Shown piece by piece: positions 12,503 to 21,743 of a stretch of DNA of 64,000 nt. The stretch is from Mumia flava (lineage in GTDB: Bacteria; Actinomycetota; Actinomycetes; Propionibacteriales; Nocardioidaceae). The notes beneath the pieces were generated by a model. That model ran no database searches and was not told the origin of the DNA. It was given only the letters and a program-made list of their open reading frames with translations. Made by a program: the position numbers and the translations under genes. Position 1 is the stretch's first letter. Each line of letters begins with the position of its first letter. The DNA lies in contig NZ_PGEZ01000001.1 of assembly GCF_002797495.1 (NCBI RefSeq), positions 620,001 through 684,000 of the forward strand, in the 5' to 3' direction.

Positions 12503-14172
12503 CGCGGCACCGCCGGCACAGCGAGCTCGACCACGGTGTCCGCGGCGTCGACGAACGCGGCACGGTGCGCCACGACCAGGACGGTCGCTCCTGCGGCCCG
12601 CACCGCATCGACCGCGTGCTGCTCGCGCTCGGAGTCGAGCCCCGCGGTCGGCTCGTCGAGCAGCAGCAGCCGGCCACCACCCGAGCGGACCCGCAGCAGC
12701 GCACGGGCGAGCGCGACCCTCCGGACCTGGCCGGCGGACAGGTCCGCCCCGGCCTCGACGACCGGGCGCGTCGGCGCGAGGTCGTCGGCGCCCACGTCAC
12801 GCAGCGCCGCCGCCACGTCGGTCGCGGTCGCGTCGGGCGCGCCGAGCGCGACGTTGCTGCCGACGGTCCCCGCGAGCAGCACCGGGACCTGCGGCACCCA
12901 CGCGATCTGCGACCGCCACGCAGCGAGGTCCACGTCCGCCAGGTCCACGTCGGGGCCGTCAGCGTCGTCGGGCACGATCGACACCCGGCCTCCGGTCGGC
13001 CGGACGAACCCGAGCAGGACGTCGATCAGGGTCGACTTGCCGCAGCCCGACGGTCCTGTGACCGCGACGAACGCACCCGGCCGTACGGTCAGGTCCAGGC
13101 CGTCGAGGGCCGGTGCTGCGCGATCCGGGTAGGCGACCGTGAGACTCGCGACGACGACCCGGGCGCGCGACAGGTCGGGCGGCCGTACGGAGCGCGCCGG
13201 TCGCGGTCCCTCGAGGACCGCGAACGCGTCGTCGGCGACCGCACGGCCCTCGGCGGAGTCGTGGAAGTGGGTGCCGACCTGGCGCACGGGCAGGTAGGCC
13301 TCGGGCGCGAGGACGAGCACGAACAGGCCGGTCACCAGCGCCATCTCGCCGTGGACGATGCGCAGCCCGATCGAGACCGCGACGAGCGCGACCGAGATCG
13401 TCGCGACGAGCTCGAGGACGAACGACGACAGGAACGCCGTCCGCAGCGCACTCATCGTCGTCGTGCGGTTACGGTCCCCCACCCGCGCCAGGCCCTCGGT
13501 CTGGTTGGCCGAGCGGCCGAAGACCTTGAGGACGACGAGCCCGTCGAGCACGTCGGCGAAGTGGTGCGAGAGCCGCACCAGCGACCGCCAGCGCCGCTCG
13601 GTGCGCTCCCGGGTCAGCTGACCGACCAGCGCCAGGAAGACGATCACGAGCGGCAGCGTCACCGCGATCGTGACGGCGGACAGCGGGTCGGCGAACGCGA
13701 TCGCGACCACGACCGTCAGCGGCACGGTCGCCGCGAGGAACAGCTGCGGGAGGAACCGCGCGAAGTACGGGTCGAGCTTGTCCAGGCCCGGACCGAGCAG
13801 GGTGGCCAGCGCCGTCGACGTCGGTGCTGCCCGTCCGGCTGGGGCCGGCTCGGCCGCCAGGGCCCGGTCGACGATCTCGGCCCGGAGGTCCGCCTTCACC
13901 CGGACCGACGCCCGCGCGGCCACCACCGTCTGCACCCATCCCAGCACCGCCCGCGCGCCGAGGGCGAGCGCGAGCGCCGCCAGCAGGGCGGTGACGGTGT
14001 CGGTGACTCCCTCACCGTCGAATCCACGCGAGACCACGTCCGCGATCAGCCACGACGACGCGACCACGGTGCCGGCCGACAGCGTCGCAAGCGCCACGGC
14101 GGCTACGACGTAGCGGCGGACGGCTGCGGATCGGCGGACCAGGCGGGGGTCGAGCGGTCGCCGGTCGGTCAT
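12499..14172 (-). CDS. cydD: Thiol reductant ABC exporter subunit CydD
   Basis: Partner of CydC, 557 residues. The membrane domain starts after MTDRRPLDPRLVRRS. The ATPase domain contains GPSGCGKSTLIDVLLGF, signature LSAGQVRRVALARALL and LLLLDEPTAGLD. The start is the ATG at 14172, overlapping the cydB stop codon by four bases. The open frame continues upstream through the antisense-frame of cydA and cydB, but that extension has no protein character. Confidence 0.93.
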   Translation of the reverse strand: MTDRRPLDPRLVRRSAAVRRYVVAAVALATLSAGTVVASSWLIADVVSRGFDGEGVTDTVTALLAALALALGARAVLGWVQTVVAARASVRVKADLRAEIVDRALAAEPAPAGRAAPTSTALATLLGPGLDKLDPYFARFLPQLFLAATVPLTVVVAIAFADPLSAVTIAVTLPLVIVFLALVGQLTRERTERRWRSLVRLSHHFADVLDGLVVLKVFGRSANQTEGLARVGDRNRTTTMSALRTAFLSSFVLELVATISVALVAVSIGLRIVHGEMALVTGLFVLVLAPEAYLPVRQVGTHFHDSAEGRAVADDAFAVLEGPRPARSVRPPDLSRARVVVASLTVAYPDRAAPALDGLDLTVRPGAFVAVTGPSGCGKSTLIDVLLGFVRPTGGRVSIVPDDADGPDVDLADVDLAAWRSQIAWVPQVPVLLAGTVGSNVALGAPDATATDVAAALRDVGADDLAPTRPVVEAGADLSAGQVRRVALARALLRVRSGGGRLLLLDEPTAGLDSEREQHAVDAVRAAGATVLVVAHRAAFVDAADTVVELAVPAVPR

Positions 14173-15164
14173 GCCGGGATCTGCTCGACGCTGATCCGCT
14201 TGCGGAAGACCCAGTAGCTCCACGCCTGGTAGCCCAGCACGATCGGGACGAAGATCACCGCGACCCAGCTCATGATCGTGAGCGTGGTGTCCGTGGACGA
14301 GGCGTTCTCGGTCGTCAGGCTGTACGCCGGGTCGAGCGTCGACGGCATCACGTCGGGGAACAGCGCCACGAAGAGCGCCGTCACCGCGAACCCGATCGCC
14401 GCCATCGTGCCGACGAACGCCCACCCGTCGCGGCGGAACCATGCCGCGGCCAGCCCGCCGACGAAGGTGAGCGCGGCGAGCCCCGACAGGACCCACACCC
14501 AGGCGTCGTCGTGGTCGAGGCAGGTCCACAGCAGGAACGCCACCGCGAGCACCGCGGCGACCAGTCCGACCTGCAGCGAGAACGTGCGGGCGCGTTCGTG
14601 GATGATCCCGCGCGTCTTCAGGGCGAGGAAGTTGGCGCCGTGCGTCAGGAACAGCGTCAGCGTGACGAGCCCGGCCAGCAGGGCGTACGGGTTGAGGAGG
14701 TCGAAGAAGGTGCCGACGTAGTTCTTGTCCGCGTCGATCTCGACGCCGCGGACGATGTTGCCGAAGGCGACCCCCCACAGCAGCGCGGGGACGAACGAGC
14801 CGACGATGATCGCGAGGTCCCAGCGGCGCTTCCAGGCGGCGTCGTCTCGCTGGTGCCGGTACTCGAACGCGACCCCACGCACGATCAGCGCGACGAGGAT
14901 CAGCAGCAGCGGCAGGTAGAACCCGCTGAACAGCGTGGCGTACCACTCGGGGAACGCGGCGAAGATGCTCGCGCCGGCGACGATCACCCAGACCTCGTTG
15001 CCGTCCCACAGCGGACCGATCGTGTTGATCATCGTGCGTCGCTCGCGGTCGTCGCGGGCGAGCACGGGCAGCAGCATGCCGACGCCGAAGTCGAATCCCT
15101 CGAGCACGAAGTACCCGATGAAGAGGAACGCGACGATGCAGAACCAGACGGTGGTGAGCTCCAT
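14169..15164 (-). CDS. cydB: Cytochrome d ubiquinol oxidase subunit II
   Basis: Second large subunit of the high-affinity bd quinol oxidase, 331 residues, eight or nine helices. The N terminus MELTTVWFCIVAFLFIGYFVLEGFDFG and the motif LWDGNEVWVI (TIGPLWDGNEVW) are characteristic. GAGGAGACGACC precedes the ATG. It follows cydA after 12 bases and overlaps cydD, so the complex and its exporter are co-translated. Confidence 0.96.
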   Translation of the reverse strand: MELTTVWFCIVAFLFIGYFVLEGFDFGVGMLLPVLARDDRERRTMINTIGPLWDGNEVWVIVAGASIFAAFPEWYATLFSGFYLPLLLILVALIVRGVAFEYRHQRDDAAWKRRWDLAIIVGSFVPALLWGVAFGNIVRGVEIDADKNYVGTFFDLLNPYALLAGLVTLTLFLTHGANFLALKTRGIIHERARTFSLQVGLVAAVLAVAFLLWTCLDHDDAWVWVLSGLAALTFVGGLAAAWFRRDGWAFVGTMAAIGFAVTALFVALFPDVMPSTLDPAYSLTTENASSTDTTLTIMSWVAVIFVPIVLGYQAWSYWVFRKRISVEQIPA

Positions 15165-15176
15165 GGTCGTCTCCTC

Positions 15177-16589
15177 TCAGTACGCGAACGCCAGCGGCGC
15201 GTCGTCGTCCTGCGGTCCGGTCTCGCGGTCGGGGTCGACGTCGGGCAGGCCCTTGCGGACGGCGGACAGCAGGAGCTTGACCTCGATCACGGCGAGCACT
15301 CCGTACAGCAGGGTGAACACGATCAACGACGTGAGGACCGTGCCCGGTCCGACGTTCGGCGAGACGCCGTCGGCGGTCTGCATCAGGCCGAAGACCACCC
15401 AGGGCTGCCGGCCCATCTCGGTGAAGATCCACCCGAACGAGTTCGCGGCCAGCGGCAGCAGCGTCGCGAGGACCGCGACCCACACGGGCCACCGGGCGCC
15501 GGTGCTCGGCAGTCTCCCCCTCCGGGTCGACCAGAGCATCCAGATGCCGATCAGCATGGCCAGGCCTCCGGCCGTGATCATCGCGCGGAACGACCAGTAG
15601 GTGACCGGGATGTACGGCGTGTAGTCGCCTGGCCCGAAGGTCTCCTCGTACTCGGCCTGGAGCGAGTTGATCCCGCGGACCTCGCCGTTCCAGTCGCCGG
15701 TCCCGAGGTAGGAGAGCAGGTGCGGGACCTCGATCTGGAGCGTCGGTTCGGATCCGTCGAGGGTCCCCCAGGTGAAGAGCGAGAACGGTGCCGGTTGCGC
15801 GTCCTCGTAGAGCGCCTCCGCGGAGGCCATCTTCATCGGCTGGACCTCGGTCATGACCTTGCCCTGGATGTCGCCGGTGACGATCGTGCCGAGGCCGGCG
15901 ACGATCAGCGTCACCGCGCCGAGGCGCAGCGTCGAGCGGAACGCGTCCGCGTCGACGCCCTTGCCGCGGAGCAGCCACCACATCGAGACCGCCGCCATCA
16001 GACCGCCGGCGACCATGAACGCGCCGAAGAGCGTGTGCGGCAGGGTGATCAGGACGACCTGGTTGGTCAGGACGTCCATGAAGTCGTCGAGCTCGGCGCG
16101 GCCCCGGACCTCGTTGTAGGTGTAGCCGACCGGGTTCTGCATGAACGAGTTCGCGGCCAGGATGAAGTACGCCGACAGGGCGGTGCCGAACGCGGCGATC
16201 CACATGCAGGCGGCGTGCAGGCCGGGTCTGAGCTTGTCCCAGCCGAAGATCCACAGCCCGAGGAACGTCGACTCGAGGAAGAACGCGAGCAGGCCTTCGA
16301 TCGCGAGCGGGGCGCCGAAGATGTCACCGACGAAGCGGGAGTAGTCCGACCAGTTCATCCCGAACTGGAACTCCTGCACGATGCCGGTGACGATCCCCAT
16401 CGCGAAGTTGATCAGGAAGAGCTTCCCGAAGAACTTCGTCAGCCGGAGCCATTTCTCGTTGCGGGTGCGGACCCACGCGGTCTCCAGGCCGGCGACGAGG
16501 AACGACAGCCCGATCGTGATCGGGACGAAGAAGAAGTGGTACACGGTGGTGATGCCGAACTGCCACCGTGCGATGTCGAGTGCTTCCAT
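15177..16589 (-). CDS. cydA: Cytochrome d ubiquinol oxidase subunit I
   Basis: Heme-carrying subunit that oxidises quinol and reduces oxygen. 470 residues. His18 in YHFFFVPITIG corresponds to the axial ligand at position 19 of the E. coli protein. LPHTLFGAFM carries the second conserved His, and GRQPWVVFG is the family's GRQPW signature. The quinol loop is of the short type. I chose ATG 16589, with GAGGGGG upstream; the open frame extends to 16694 but through the intergenic region. A possible minus-strand -10 TAGCGT lies at 16623-16618. Confidence 0.95.
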   Translation of the reverse strand: MEALDIARWQFGITTVYHFFFVPITIGLSFLVAGLETAWVRTRNEKWLRLTKFFGKLFLINFAMGIVTGIVQEFQFGMNWSDYSRFVGDIFGAPLAIEGLLAFFLESTFLGLWIFGWDKLRPGLHAACMWIAAFGTALSAYFILAANSFMQNPVGYTYNEVRGRAELDDFMDVLTNQVVLITLPHTLFGAFMVAGGLMAAVSMWWLLRGKGVDADAFRSTLRLGAVTLIVAGLGTIVTGDIQGKVMTEVQPMKMASAEALYEDAQPAPFSLFTWGTLDGSEPTLQIEVPHLLSYLGTGDWNGEVRGINSLQAEYEETFGPGDYTPYIPVTYWSFRAMITAGGLAMLIGIWMLWSTRRGRLPSTGARWPVWVAVLATLLPLAANSFGWIFTEMGRQPWVVFGLMQTADGVSPNVGPGTVLTSLIVFTLLYGVLAVIEVKLLLSAVRKGLPDVDPDRETGPQDDDAPLAFAY

Positions 16590-16693
16590 CCAGCCCCCTC
16601 GGCTCACGACCCTCGCCACGCTAGTACGGGCGACCGGGTGCGGCGACTCGGACGGGGCCCCCTCCAGGGGGTCGTGCGTCTCGCCGCTGAGCA

Positions 16694-16720
16694 CAATCTA
16701 CTACACGCTGTCGTAGATTG
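16694..16720. promoter_or_regulatory. BlaI-type operator 1
   Basis: A 27-base dyad with half-sites CAATCTACTACA and TGTCGTAGATTG around a three-base centre has one mismatch between arms. The TACTACA/TGTAGTA-like core is the recognised BlaI/MecI operator form. It lies 50 bases upstream of blaI and about 105 bases upstream of cydA. Confidence 0.75.
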
Positions 16721-16728
16721 GCCCTGGG

Positions 16729-16749
16729 GCTACGACGTGACGTCGTAGC
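16729..16749. promoter_or_regulatory. BlaI-type operator 2
   Basis: A perfect dyad GCTACGACG-TGA-CGTCGTAGC with the same CTACGACG half-site as operator 1. It ends eight bases before the TAGGAT hexamer (16757-16762) that precedes blaI by seven bases, so it covers the -35 region of the blaI promoter. This suggests autorepression. Confidence 0.78.
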
Positions 16750-16769
16750 GGGTCGGTAGGATCGGCTCC

Positions 16770-17135
16770 GTGGCCACCCTGGGAGAGCTCGAGCGCGTCG
16801 TGATGGACCGGCTGTGGGACGCCGAGACCCCGATGACCGGGCGATCGGTCCTCGAGTCGCTGCGCGATCGCGACCTCGCGTACACGACCGTGACGACGAT
16901 CCTCGACCGACTCGTCGGCAAGGGCTTCGCCGGGCGCGACCGTGTCGGCCGCAGCTACCAGTACCACGCGTCCGTCGGCCGCGACGAGCTGACCGCGCAG
17001 ATGCTCAGGTCCGTCCTGGACTCGGCCGGCGACGACGCGACCGGCGCCCTGGTCCACTTCGCCGAGCAGGCCACGGACGACGAGGCCGAGGCGCTGCGCC
17101 GCGCCCTGGAGCGCATCGAGGCACGCCACCGATGA
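16770..17135 (+). CDS. blaI: BlaI/MecI-family transcriptional repressor
   Basis: Winged-helix repressor of 121 residues. The N-terminal DNA-binding domain includes MDRLWDAETPMTGRSVLESL and the recognition region YTTVTTILDRLVGKGF, followed by a helical dimerisation tail. In characterised systems the paired M56 protease inactivates the repressor. The start is GTG 16770 with TAGGAT seven bases upstream and no ribosome site, consistent with a leaderless mRNA. The stop overlaps the next gene's ATG. Likely autoregulated through two upstream operators; whether it also controls the divergent cyd operon is open. Confidence 0.93.
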   Translation: MATLGELERVVMDRLWDAETPMTGRSVLESLRDRDLAYTTVTTILDRLVGKGFAGRDRVGRSYQYHASVGRDELTAQMLRSVLDSAGDDATGALVHFAEQATDDEAEALRRALERIEARHR

Positions 17136-18037
17136 CGACGCCCCTGATGCTCGCGATGATCGCGCTGGCCCTTGCGCAGCCGGTCCCCGCGGCGCTCGCC
17201 CGCACACGCTGGCCCGACCGGTCACCCCGCGCGGCGATCGTGCTCTGGCAGTCCCTGGCGCTCGCCGCCGTCCTGGCGACCCTGGGCGCCGGTCTCTCCG
17301 CTGCCTGGTGGCTGGTGCTGCACGAGGGCCGCCCGGTCGCCGACCCGGGCCTGCTCCGGGTGGGGCTGCACGTCGCCTGCCTCGGGCTGACGCTGCTGGT
17401 CGGTGTCCGGCTCACCTGGGCAGCGTGGTCGGTCGGGCGCGAGCTCCGATCGGCTCGTCGGCGCCACCGTCACCTCGTCGACCTGCTCGGAGCGCCCGAC
17501 GCCGCGCACGGAGGCGTCCGCGTGCTGGACGCCTCCGACCCGATCGCGTACTGCGTCCCCGGTCTCGACTCCCGGGTGGTCATCACGCGCGGAGCCCTGA
17601 GCGCGCTCGAGGAGCCCGAGGTCGAGGCCGTGCTGGCGCACGAGCGCTCACACCTCCGGGCCCGGCACGACCTCGTCGTCGAGGGATTCTCGGCGCTGCA
17701 CCGGGCGTTCCCGCGCCTGCTGCGCAGCGACGCGTCGCTCGACCGGACCCGCGAGCTGGTCGAGATGCTGGCGGACGACCGGGCACGGGTGCGCACCGGA
17801 GAGCTGCCGCTCGCGCGGGCTCTGGTCAAGGTCGGGGGCCGTCCCGCCCCGCAAGGAGCGCTCGGCTCCGGGGGTGGCGTGCTCGAGCGACGACTGCTCC
17901 GGATCGCAGACCCTCCGCAGGCCCGCGCAGCGGCCGCCGCCTGCTACCTGCTGGCCGCCGCGGTCACGATCGGACCGACCGCTGCTCTCGCGATCCCGTG
18001 GCTGTCGTCTGCTGCTGCGACGCTCCGCCTCGGCTGA
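17132..18037 (+). CDS. M56-family membrane metallopeptidase (BlaR1-like)
   Basis: Integral membrane zinc protease, 301 residues. Hydrophobic helices lie at about 1-20, 35-60, 75-100 and 265-290. The zinc motif H170-E-R-S-H174 sits in VLAHERSHLRARHD, preceded by the M56-typical AYCVPGLDSRVVITRGAL. It lacks the large extracellular beta-lactam sensor domain of staphylococcal BlaR1, so the inducing signal is unknown. ATG overlaps the blaI stop (ATGA), so the two are translationally coupled. Confidence 0.9.
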   Translation: MTTPLMLAMIALALAQPVPAALARTRWPDRSPRAAIVLWQSLALAAVLATLGAGLSAAWWLVLHEGRPVADPGLLRVGLHVACLGLTLLVGVRLTWAAWSVGRELRSARRRHRHLVDLLGAPDAAHGGVRVLDASDPIAYCVPGLDSRVVITRGALSALEEPEVEAVLAHERSHLRARHDLVVEGFSALHRAFPRLLRSDASLDRTRELVEMLADDRARVRTGELPLARALVKVGGRPAPQGALGSGGGVLERRLLRIADPPQARAAAAACYLLAAAVTIGPTAALAIPWLSSAAATLRLG

Positions 18038-18242
18038 CCTCCGCAGGCCGGCCGGGCCCGCCGTCGGCATCGTTGCGCTCCACGAGACCGATCCGCTCGG
18101 CGATGGTCCGCAGTCCCTCGTCGAGCCACGGCGCCCCCGGCGCGGTCCGCCCCTGGCCCGGGTACGCGAGGACCAGCAGCCCGAGCACGGCCGCCCCGAC
18201 GATCAGGGCCATGACCGGCACGATGACGATTGCTGCGGACAT
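17964..18242 (-). CDS. Small single-pass membrane protein, unknown
   Basis: A 92-residue reading frame starting MSAAIVIVPVMALIVG, with one N-terminal membrane helix (about residues 3-27). A short motif APWLDEGLRTIAERIGLVE and a polar tail follow. I recognise no family. Its 3' end overlaps the end of the M56 peptidase gene by 74 bases on the opposite strand, so the tail may be shorter in reality. The helix and ordered middle section are more protein-like than a shadow frame. No strong ribosome site. Confidence 0.5.
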   Translation of the reverse strand: MSAAIVIVPVMALIVGAAVLGLLVLAYPGQGRTAPGAPWLDEGLRTIAERIGLVERNDADGGPGRPAEVSRGGASQQQTTATGSREQRSVRS

Positions 18243-18390
18243 AGTGTGACAAACCCCCCGGATCGGTCATCGATGGACAGAGCAAAGGCTCTCACACGAT
18301 CGGCTCAACTCGGCCATCGCGAGGAGGTGGCGTCGGTCACGCCCACCCAGGACGTGGCGGCGCCCAGCCCGAGATGCCTTCGCCCGAGGC

Positions 18391-19665
18391 TCAGGACGCC
18401 TTGTCGCGCCGCTGCTCGGCCGGTCGCGGAACCAACGTCGGGTTGACGTTGTCGAGCACGGTCTCCTTGCTCACGACGACCTTGCCCACGTCGTCGCGGC
18501 TCGGGACCTCGTACATCACGTTGAGCAGGACCTCTTCGATGATCGCGCGCAGACCCCGCGCGCCCGTCCCCCGCAGCAGCGCGAGATCGGCCATCGCCTC
18601 GATCGCGTCGTCCCCGAACTCCAGCTCGACGTTGTCCAGCTGGAACAGCCGGGCGTACTGCTTCGTCAGGGCGTTGCGCGGCTGGGTCAGGATCTCGACC
18701 AGCGCAGCCTTGTCGAGGTTGTCGACGGTCGCGATCACCGGGAGCCGACCGATGAACTCGGGGATCAGGCCGAACTTGAGCAGGTCCTCGGGCATCAGCT
18801 GGGAGTAGACGGCGCCGGTGACGCGGGCCTGCTTGGTCTCGTCGCGGTTCGGGTCGAACCCGAGCGAGACCTTGCCGCTGCGGCTCTCGATGATCTGCTC
18901 GATCCCGGCGAAGGCGCCGCCCACCACGAACAGGATGTTCGTGGTGTCGATCTGGATGAACTCCTGGTGCGGGTGCTTGCGGCCGCCCTGCGGCGGCACC
19001 GAGGCCGTCGTGCCCTCGAGGATCTTGAGCAGGGCCTGCTGGACACCCTCGCCGGAGACGTCGCGCGTGATCGACGGGTTCTCGGACTTGCGGGCGATCT
19101 TGTCGACCTCGTCGATGTAGATGATCCCCGTCTCGGCCTTCTTGACGTCGTAGTCGGCGGCCTGGATCAGCTTGAGCAGGATGTTCTCGACGTCCTCACC
19201 GACGTAGCCGGCCTCCGTCAGAGCCGTCGCGTCGGCGATCGCGAACGGGACGTTGAGCATCCGCGCGAGCGTCTGCGCGAGATACGTCTTGCCGCACCCG
19301 GTCGGCCCGACCAGCAGGATGTTGGACTTCGCGAGCTCGACGGCGTCGTCCTTGTGCCGCCCGCTGGCCGCCGACGCCTGCACCCGCTTGTAGTGGTTGT
19401 ACACCGCGACCGCGAGCGACTTCTTCGCCGCGTCCTGACCGATGACGTACTGGTTCAGGAACTCGTAGATCTCACGCGGCTTCGGCAGCTCCTCGAGGGA
19501 GACCTCCGAGGTCTCCTGGAGCTCGTCCTCGATGATCTCGTTGCAGAGGTCGATGCACTCGTCGCAGATGTACACGCCGGGACCGGCGATCAACTTCTTG
19601 ACCTGCTTCTGGCTCTTCCCGCAGAACGAGCACTTCAGCAGCTCACCGCCGTCGATGCGTGCCAC
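18391..19665 (-). CDS. clpX: ATP-dependent Clp protease, unfoldase ClpX
   Basis: AAA+ unfoldase that feeds substrates to ClpP1P2. 424 residues. The N-terminal zinc-binding domain has [11 protein letters not shown] and CDECIDLC (four cysteines). The AAA+ module has [15 protein letters not shown] (Walker A), [11 protein letters not shown] (Walker B) and [13 protein letters not shown] (sensor 2). GTG start with GGAGGG upstream. It follows the clpP genes on the same strand after about 104 bases and may have its own promoter. Confidence 0.97.
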   Translation of the reverse strand: MARIDGGELLKCSFCGKSQKQVKKLIAGPGVYICDECIDLCNEIIEDELQETSEVSLEELPKPREIYEFLNQYVIGQDAAKKSLAVAVYNHYKRVQASAASGRHKDDAVELAKSNILLVGPTGCGKTYLAQTLARMLNVPFAIADATALTEAGYVGEDVENILLKLIQAADYDVKKAETGIIYIDEVDKIARKSENPSITRDVSGEGVQQALLKILEGTTASVPPQGGRKHPHQEFIQIDTTNILFVVGGAFAGIEQIIESRSGKVSLGFDPNRDETKQARVTGAVYSQLMPEDLLKFGLIPEFIGRLPVIATVDNLDKAALVEILTQPRNALTKQYARLFQLDNVELEFGDDAIEAMADLALLRGTGARGLRAIIEEVLLNVMYEVPSRDDVGKVVVSKETVLDNVNPTLVPRPAEQRRDKAS

Positions 19666-19769
19666 CGGTCACCCTCCGTCGTTGCTGGCCGTGGGCCGTC
19701 ATTGCCCTCCGACCGTACCCCGAGCCGGGCCGATGCGCGGCCGACCCGGCCGGGGTGTGTCGGTTGTCG

Positions 19770-20405
19770 TCAGACCGCAGGGGTCTTGAGGGTCTCGAGG
19801 ATCTGGTCCACGAGACCGTACTCGACGGCCTGCTCCGCCGTCAGGATCTTGTCGCGCTCCACGTCACGGCTCACCTCGTCCTTCGACTTGCCCGAGGCCT
19901 CGGAGATCATCGTCTCCAGCAGCTCGCGCATCCGCAGGATCTCGTTGGCGGTGATCTCCAGGTCGGAGCTCTGGCCGTAGGTGCCCTCGGTGTAGGGCTG
20001 GTGGATCAGGATGCGGCTGTTGGGGAGGGCGAGGCGCTTGCCGCTCGTCCCGGCCGCCAGCAGCACCGCCGCGGCCGATGCGGCCTGGCCGAGGCAGATC
20101 GTCTGCACGTCGGGCTTCAGGTAGCGCATCGTGTCGTAGATCGCCGTCAGCGCGGTGAACGAGCCACCCGGCGAGTTGATGTAGAGGCTGATGTCGCGGT
20201 CGGGATCCATGGACTGCAGGCACAGCATCTGCGCCATCACGGCGTTCGCGACCTCGTCGGAGATCGGGGTGCCGAGGAAGATGATCCGGTCCTCGAACAG
20301 CTTCGCGTACGGGTCGATGCGGCGGAAGCCGTACGACGTCCGCTCCTCCCACTGGGGGATGTAGTAGTTCATCGACGGGGCGAACTGCTGGTGCGGCATC
20401 GGCAT
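19770..20405 (-). CDS. clpP2: ATP-dependent Clp protease, proteolytic subunit ClpP2
   Basis: Serine peptidase subunit of the mixed ClpP1P2 barrel, 211 residues from ATG 20405. Catalytic Ser lies in GQAASAAAVLL and His in RILIHQPYT. The mycobacterial/streptomycete ClpP2 N-terminal pattern WEERTSYGF..DPYAKLFEDRIIFLG is evident. I prefer ATG 20405 because AGGAG lies six bases upstream. An in-frame GTG at 20447 overlaps the clpP1 stop as GTGA and would add 14 residues; it remains possible. Downstream partner of clpP1. Confidence 0.94.
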   Translation of the reverse strand: MPMPHQQFAPSMNYYIPQWEERTSYGFRRIDPYAKLFEDRIIFLGTPISDEVANAVMAQMLCLQSMDPDRDISLYINSPGGSFTALTAIYDTMRYLKPDVQTICLGQAASAAAVLLAAGTSGKRLALPNSRILIHQPYTEGTYGQSSDLEITANEILRMRELLETMISEASGKSKDEVSRDVERDKILTAEQAVEYGLVDQILETLKTPAV

Positions 20406-20443
20406 GTCGGCTCCTGTGCTCCCGAGGGGAAGGGGGGTCGCGG

Positions 20444-21061
20444 TCACGAGGCCTCACCTCGCGTCACGGCGTCCTCACGGGCGACGACGTGATCGATGAA
20501 GCCGTACTCGCGCGCCTGCTCGGCGGTGAACCAGCGGTCGCGGTCGGAGTCCAGCTCGATCGTCTCGATGGACTGCCCGGTGTGCTGCGACTGGAGCTCG
20601 TTCAGCTGCTTCTTGAGGATCAGGCTCTGCTCGGCCTGGATCCTGATGTCGGACGCCGACCCGCCGAGACCGCCGGACGGCTGGTGCATCATGATGCGCG
20701 CGTGCGGCAGGGCGTACCGCTTGCCCGGCGTGCCGGCGGCGAGCAGGAACTGCCCCATCGAGGCCGCCAGCCCCATCCCGACGGTCACCACGTCGTTGGA
20801 GATGAACTGCATGGTGTCGTAGATCGCCATGCCGGAGTCGACCGAGCCACCCGGTGAGTTGATGTAGAGCCGGATGTCGGACTTCGGGTCCTCCGCGTTC
20901 AGCAGGAGCATCTGGGCGCAGATCGCGTTGGCGTTCTGGTCGCGCACCTCCGAGCCGAGGAAGACGATCCGCTCCTTGAGGAGGCGCTGGTAGATGTGCC
21001 CGTCCAGGTCGTTCGGTCCGGCTTCGCCGGCCATCCGAGGATTCGTCGTCTCACTGTTCAC
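20444..21061 (-). CDS. clpP1: ATP-dependent Clp protease, proteolytic subunit ClpP1
   Basis: First of the two ClpP paralogues, 205 residues. Catalytic Ser in [11 protein letters not shown] and His in [26 protein letters not shown] is the family signature. GTG start at 21061. TAGGGT stands seven bases upstream, fitting a leaderless transcript; GGAG is also nearby. Organised clpP1-clpP2 as in other actinomycetes, with essential protease function expected. Confidence 0.95.
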   Translation of the reverse strand: MNSETTNPRMAGEAGPNDLDGHIYQRLLKERIVFLGSEVRDQNANAICAQMLLLNAEDPKSDIRLYINSPGGSVDSGMAIYDTMQFISNDVVTVGMGLAASMGQFLLAAGTPGKRYALPHARIMMHQPSGGLGGSASDIRIQAEQSLILKKQLNELQSQHTGQSIETIELDSDRDRWFTAEQAREYGFIDHVVAREDAVTRGEAS

Positions 21062-21169
21062 GGCTCCGACCCTAGCGGGGGCCTGTGACGAACCCGAGGC
21101 GAACCCGGGCGATTTCGCTACGGGCGCACAACCCGGCCCCGGCGGACGGAGCCGCGGCGGTCGGCGGCA

Positions 21170-21649
21170 TCAGCGACGCGCCCCCTCCGCCTCCGTCCGC
21201 ACCCGCGCCAGCGTCGAGGCGATCCCCTGGGCCAGCTCGTCACGGAACGCCGCGTCGCCGCCCAGCACGGCCGCGACCAGGGCGCGGGAGACCGACGAGG
21301 TGCCGTGCGGGGCCGTCCGGCGCTCGACCAGCCGGGTCCGGCCGTCGCCGAGGTCGGTGAGCTCGAAGGTCCAGACCGTGCGGTTCTCGGTGATCCGGAA
21401 GGCGATCGCGGTCTGCGGCTCGTACCGGACGACCCGCGCCGTCGTCGGCCACACCTTCCATCCCTGGCGATTGAGGTTGATCGTGCGGGTCCCGACCCCG
21501 ATCGGGCCCCGGACCCACATCCGTCGGCACTGCGGGCTCCACTCCCCCATCCGGCGCAGGTCGGAGACGACGTCCCAGACCGCAGGGACGGGCGCGTCGA
21601 TCTCGATGGTCTCCTCGATCAGGTACGGGTCGATGGCGGGGGCGGTCAT
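21170..21649 (-). CDS. SRPBCC (START-like) family protein
   Basis: A 159-residue polyketide cyclase/SRPBCC-fold protein. The first 100 residues show the typical lead helix and strand pattern: EETIEIDAPVPAVWDVVSDLRRMGEWSP, then VGTRTINLNRQGWKVWPTTARVV. A positively charged C-terminal helix follows. Such proteins bind hydrophobic ligands; no ligand can be inferred. ATG 21649 is preceded by GGAGGAAGGA. A much longer open frame upstream is a composition artefact. Confidence 0.8.
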   Translation of the reverse strand: MTAPAIDPYLIEETIEIDAPVPAVWDVVSDLRRMGEWSPQCRRMWVRGPIGVGTRTINLNRQGWKVWPTTARVVRYEPQTAIAFRITENRTVWTFELTDLGDGRTRLVERRTAPHGTSSVSRALVAAVLGGDAAFRDELAQGIASTLARVRTEAEGARR

Positions 21650-21743
21650 GGGAGTCCTTCCTCCGGGGGCATTCGCATACTGACGGTATCCGAGACCGCG
21701 GCGGCCGCGCCACGCGCCGTCGGTCCCTCGCTCCGGCAGGGCG

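Noticed and set aside
10844-13132. A 762-codon plus-strand frame across cydC and cydD
   Set aside because: Shadow frame of two well-defined ABC subunits; no motifs and no ribosome site.
12499-16254. A 1251-codon open frame on the minus strand covering cydD, cydB and cydA
   Set aside because: Only the last 557 codons (cydD) have protein character. The rest is an out-of-frame reading of cydB and cydA, rich in Arg/Pro/Ala, typical of third-position GC.
16770-18037. A beta-lactam resistance locus
   Set aside because: BlaI and an M56 protease are present, but the protease lacks a penicillin-sensor domain and no beta-lactamase is in the window.
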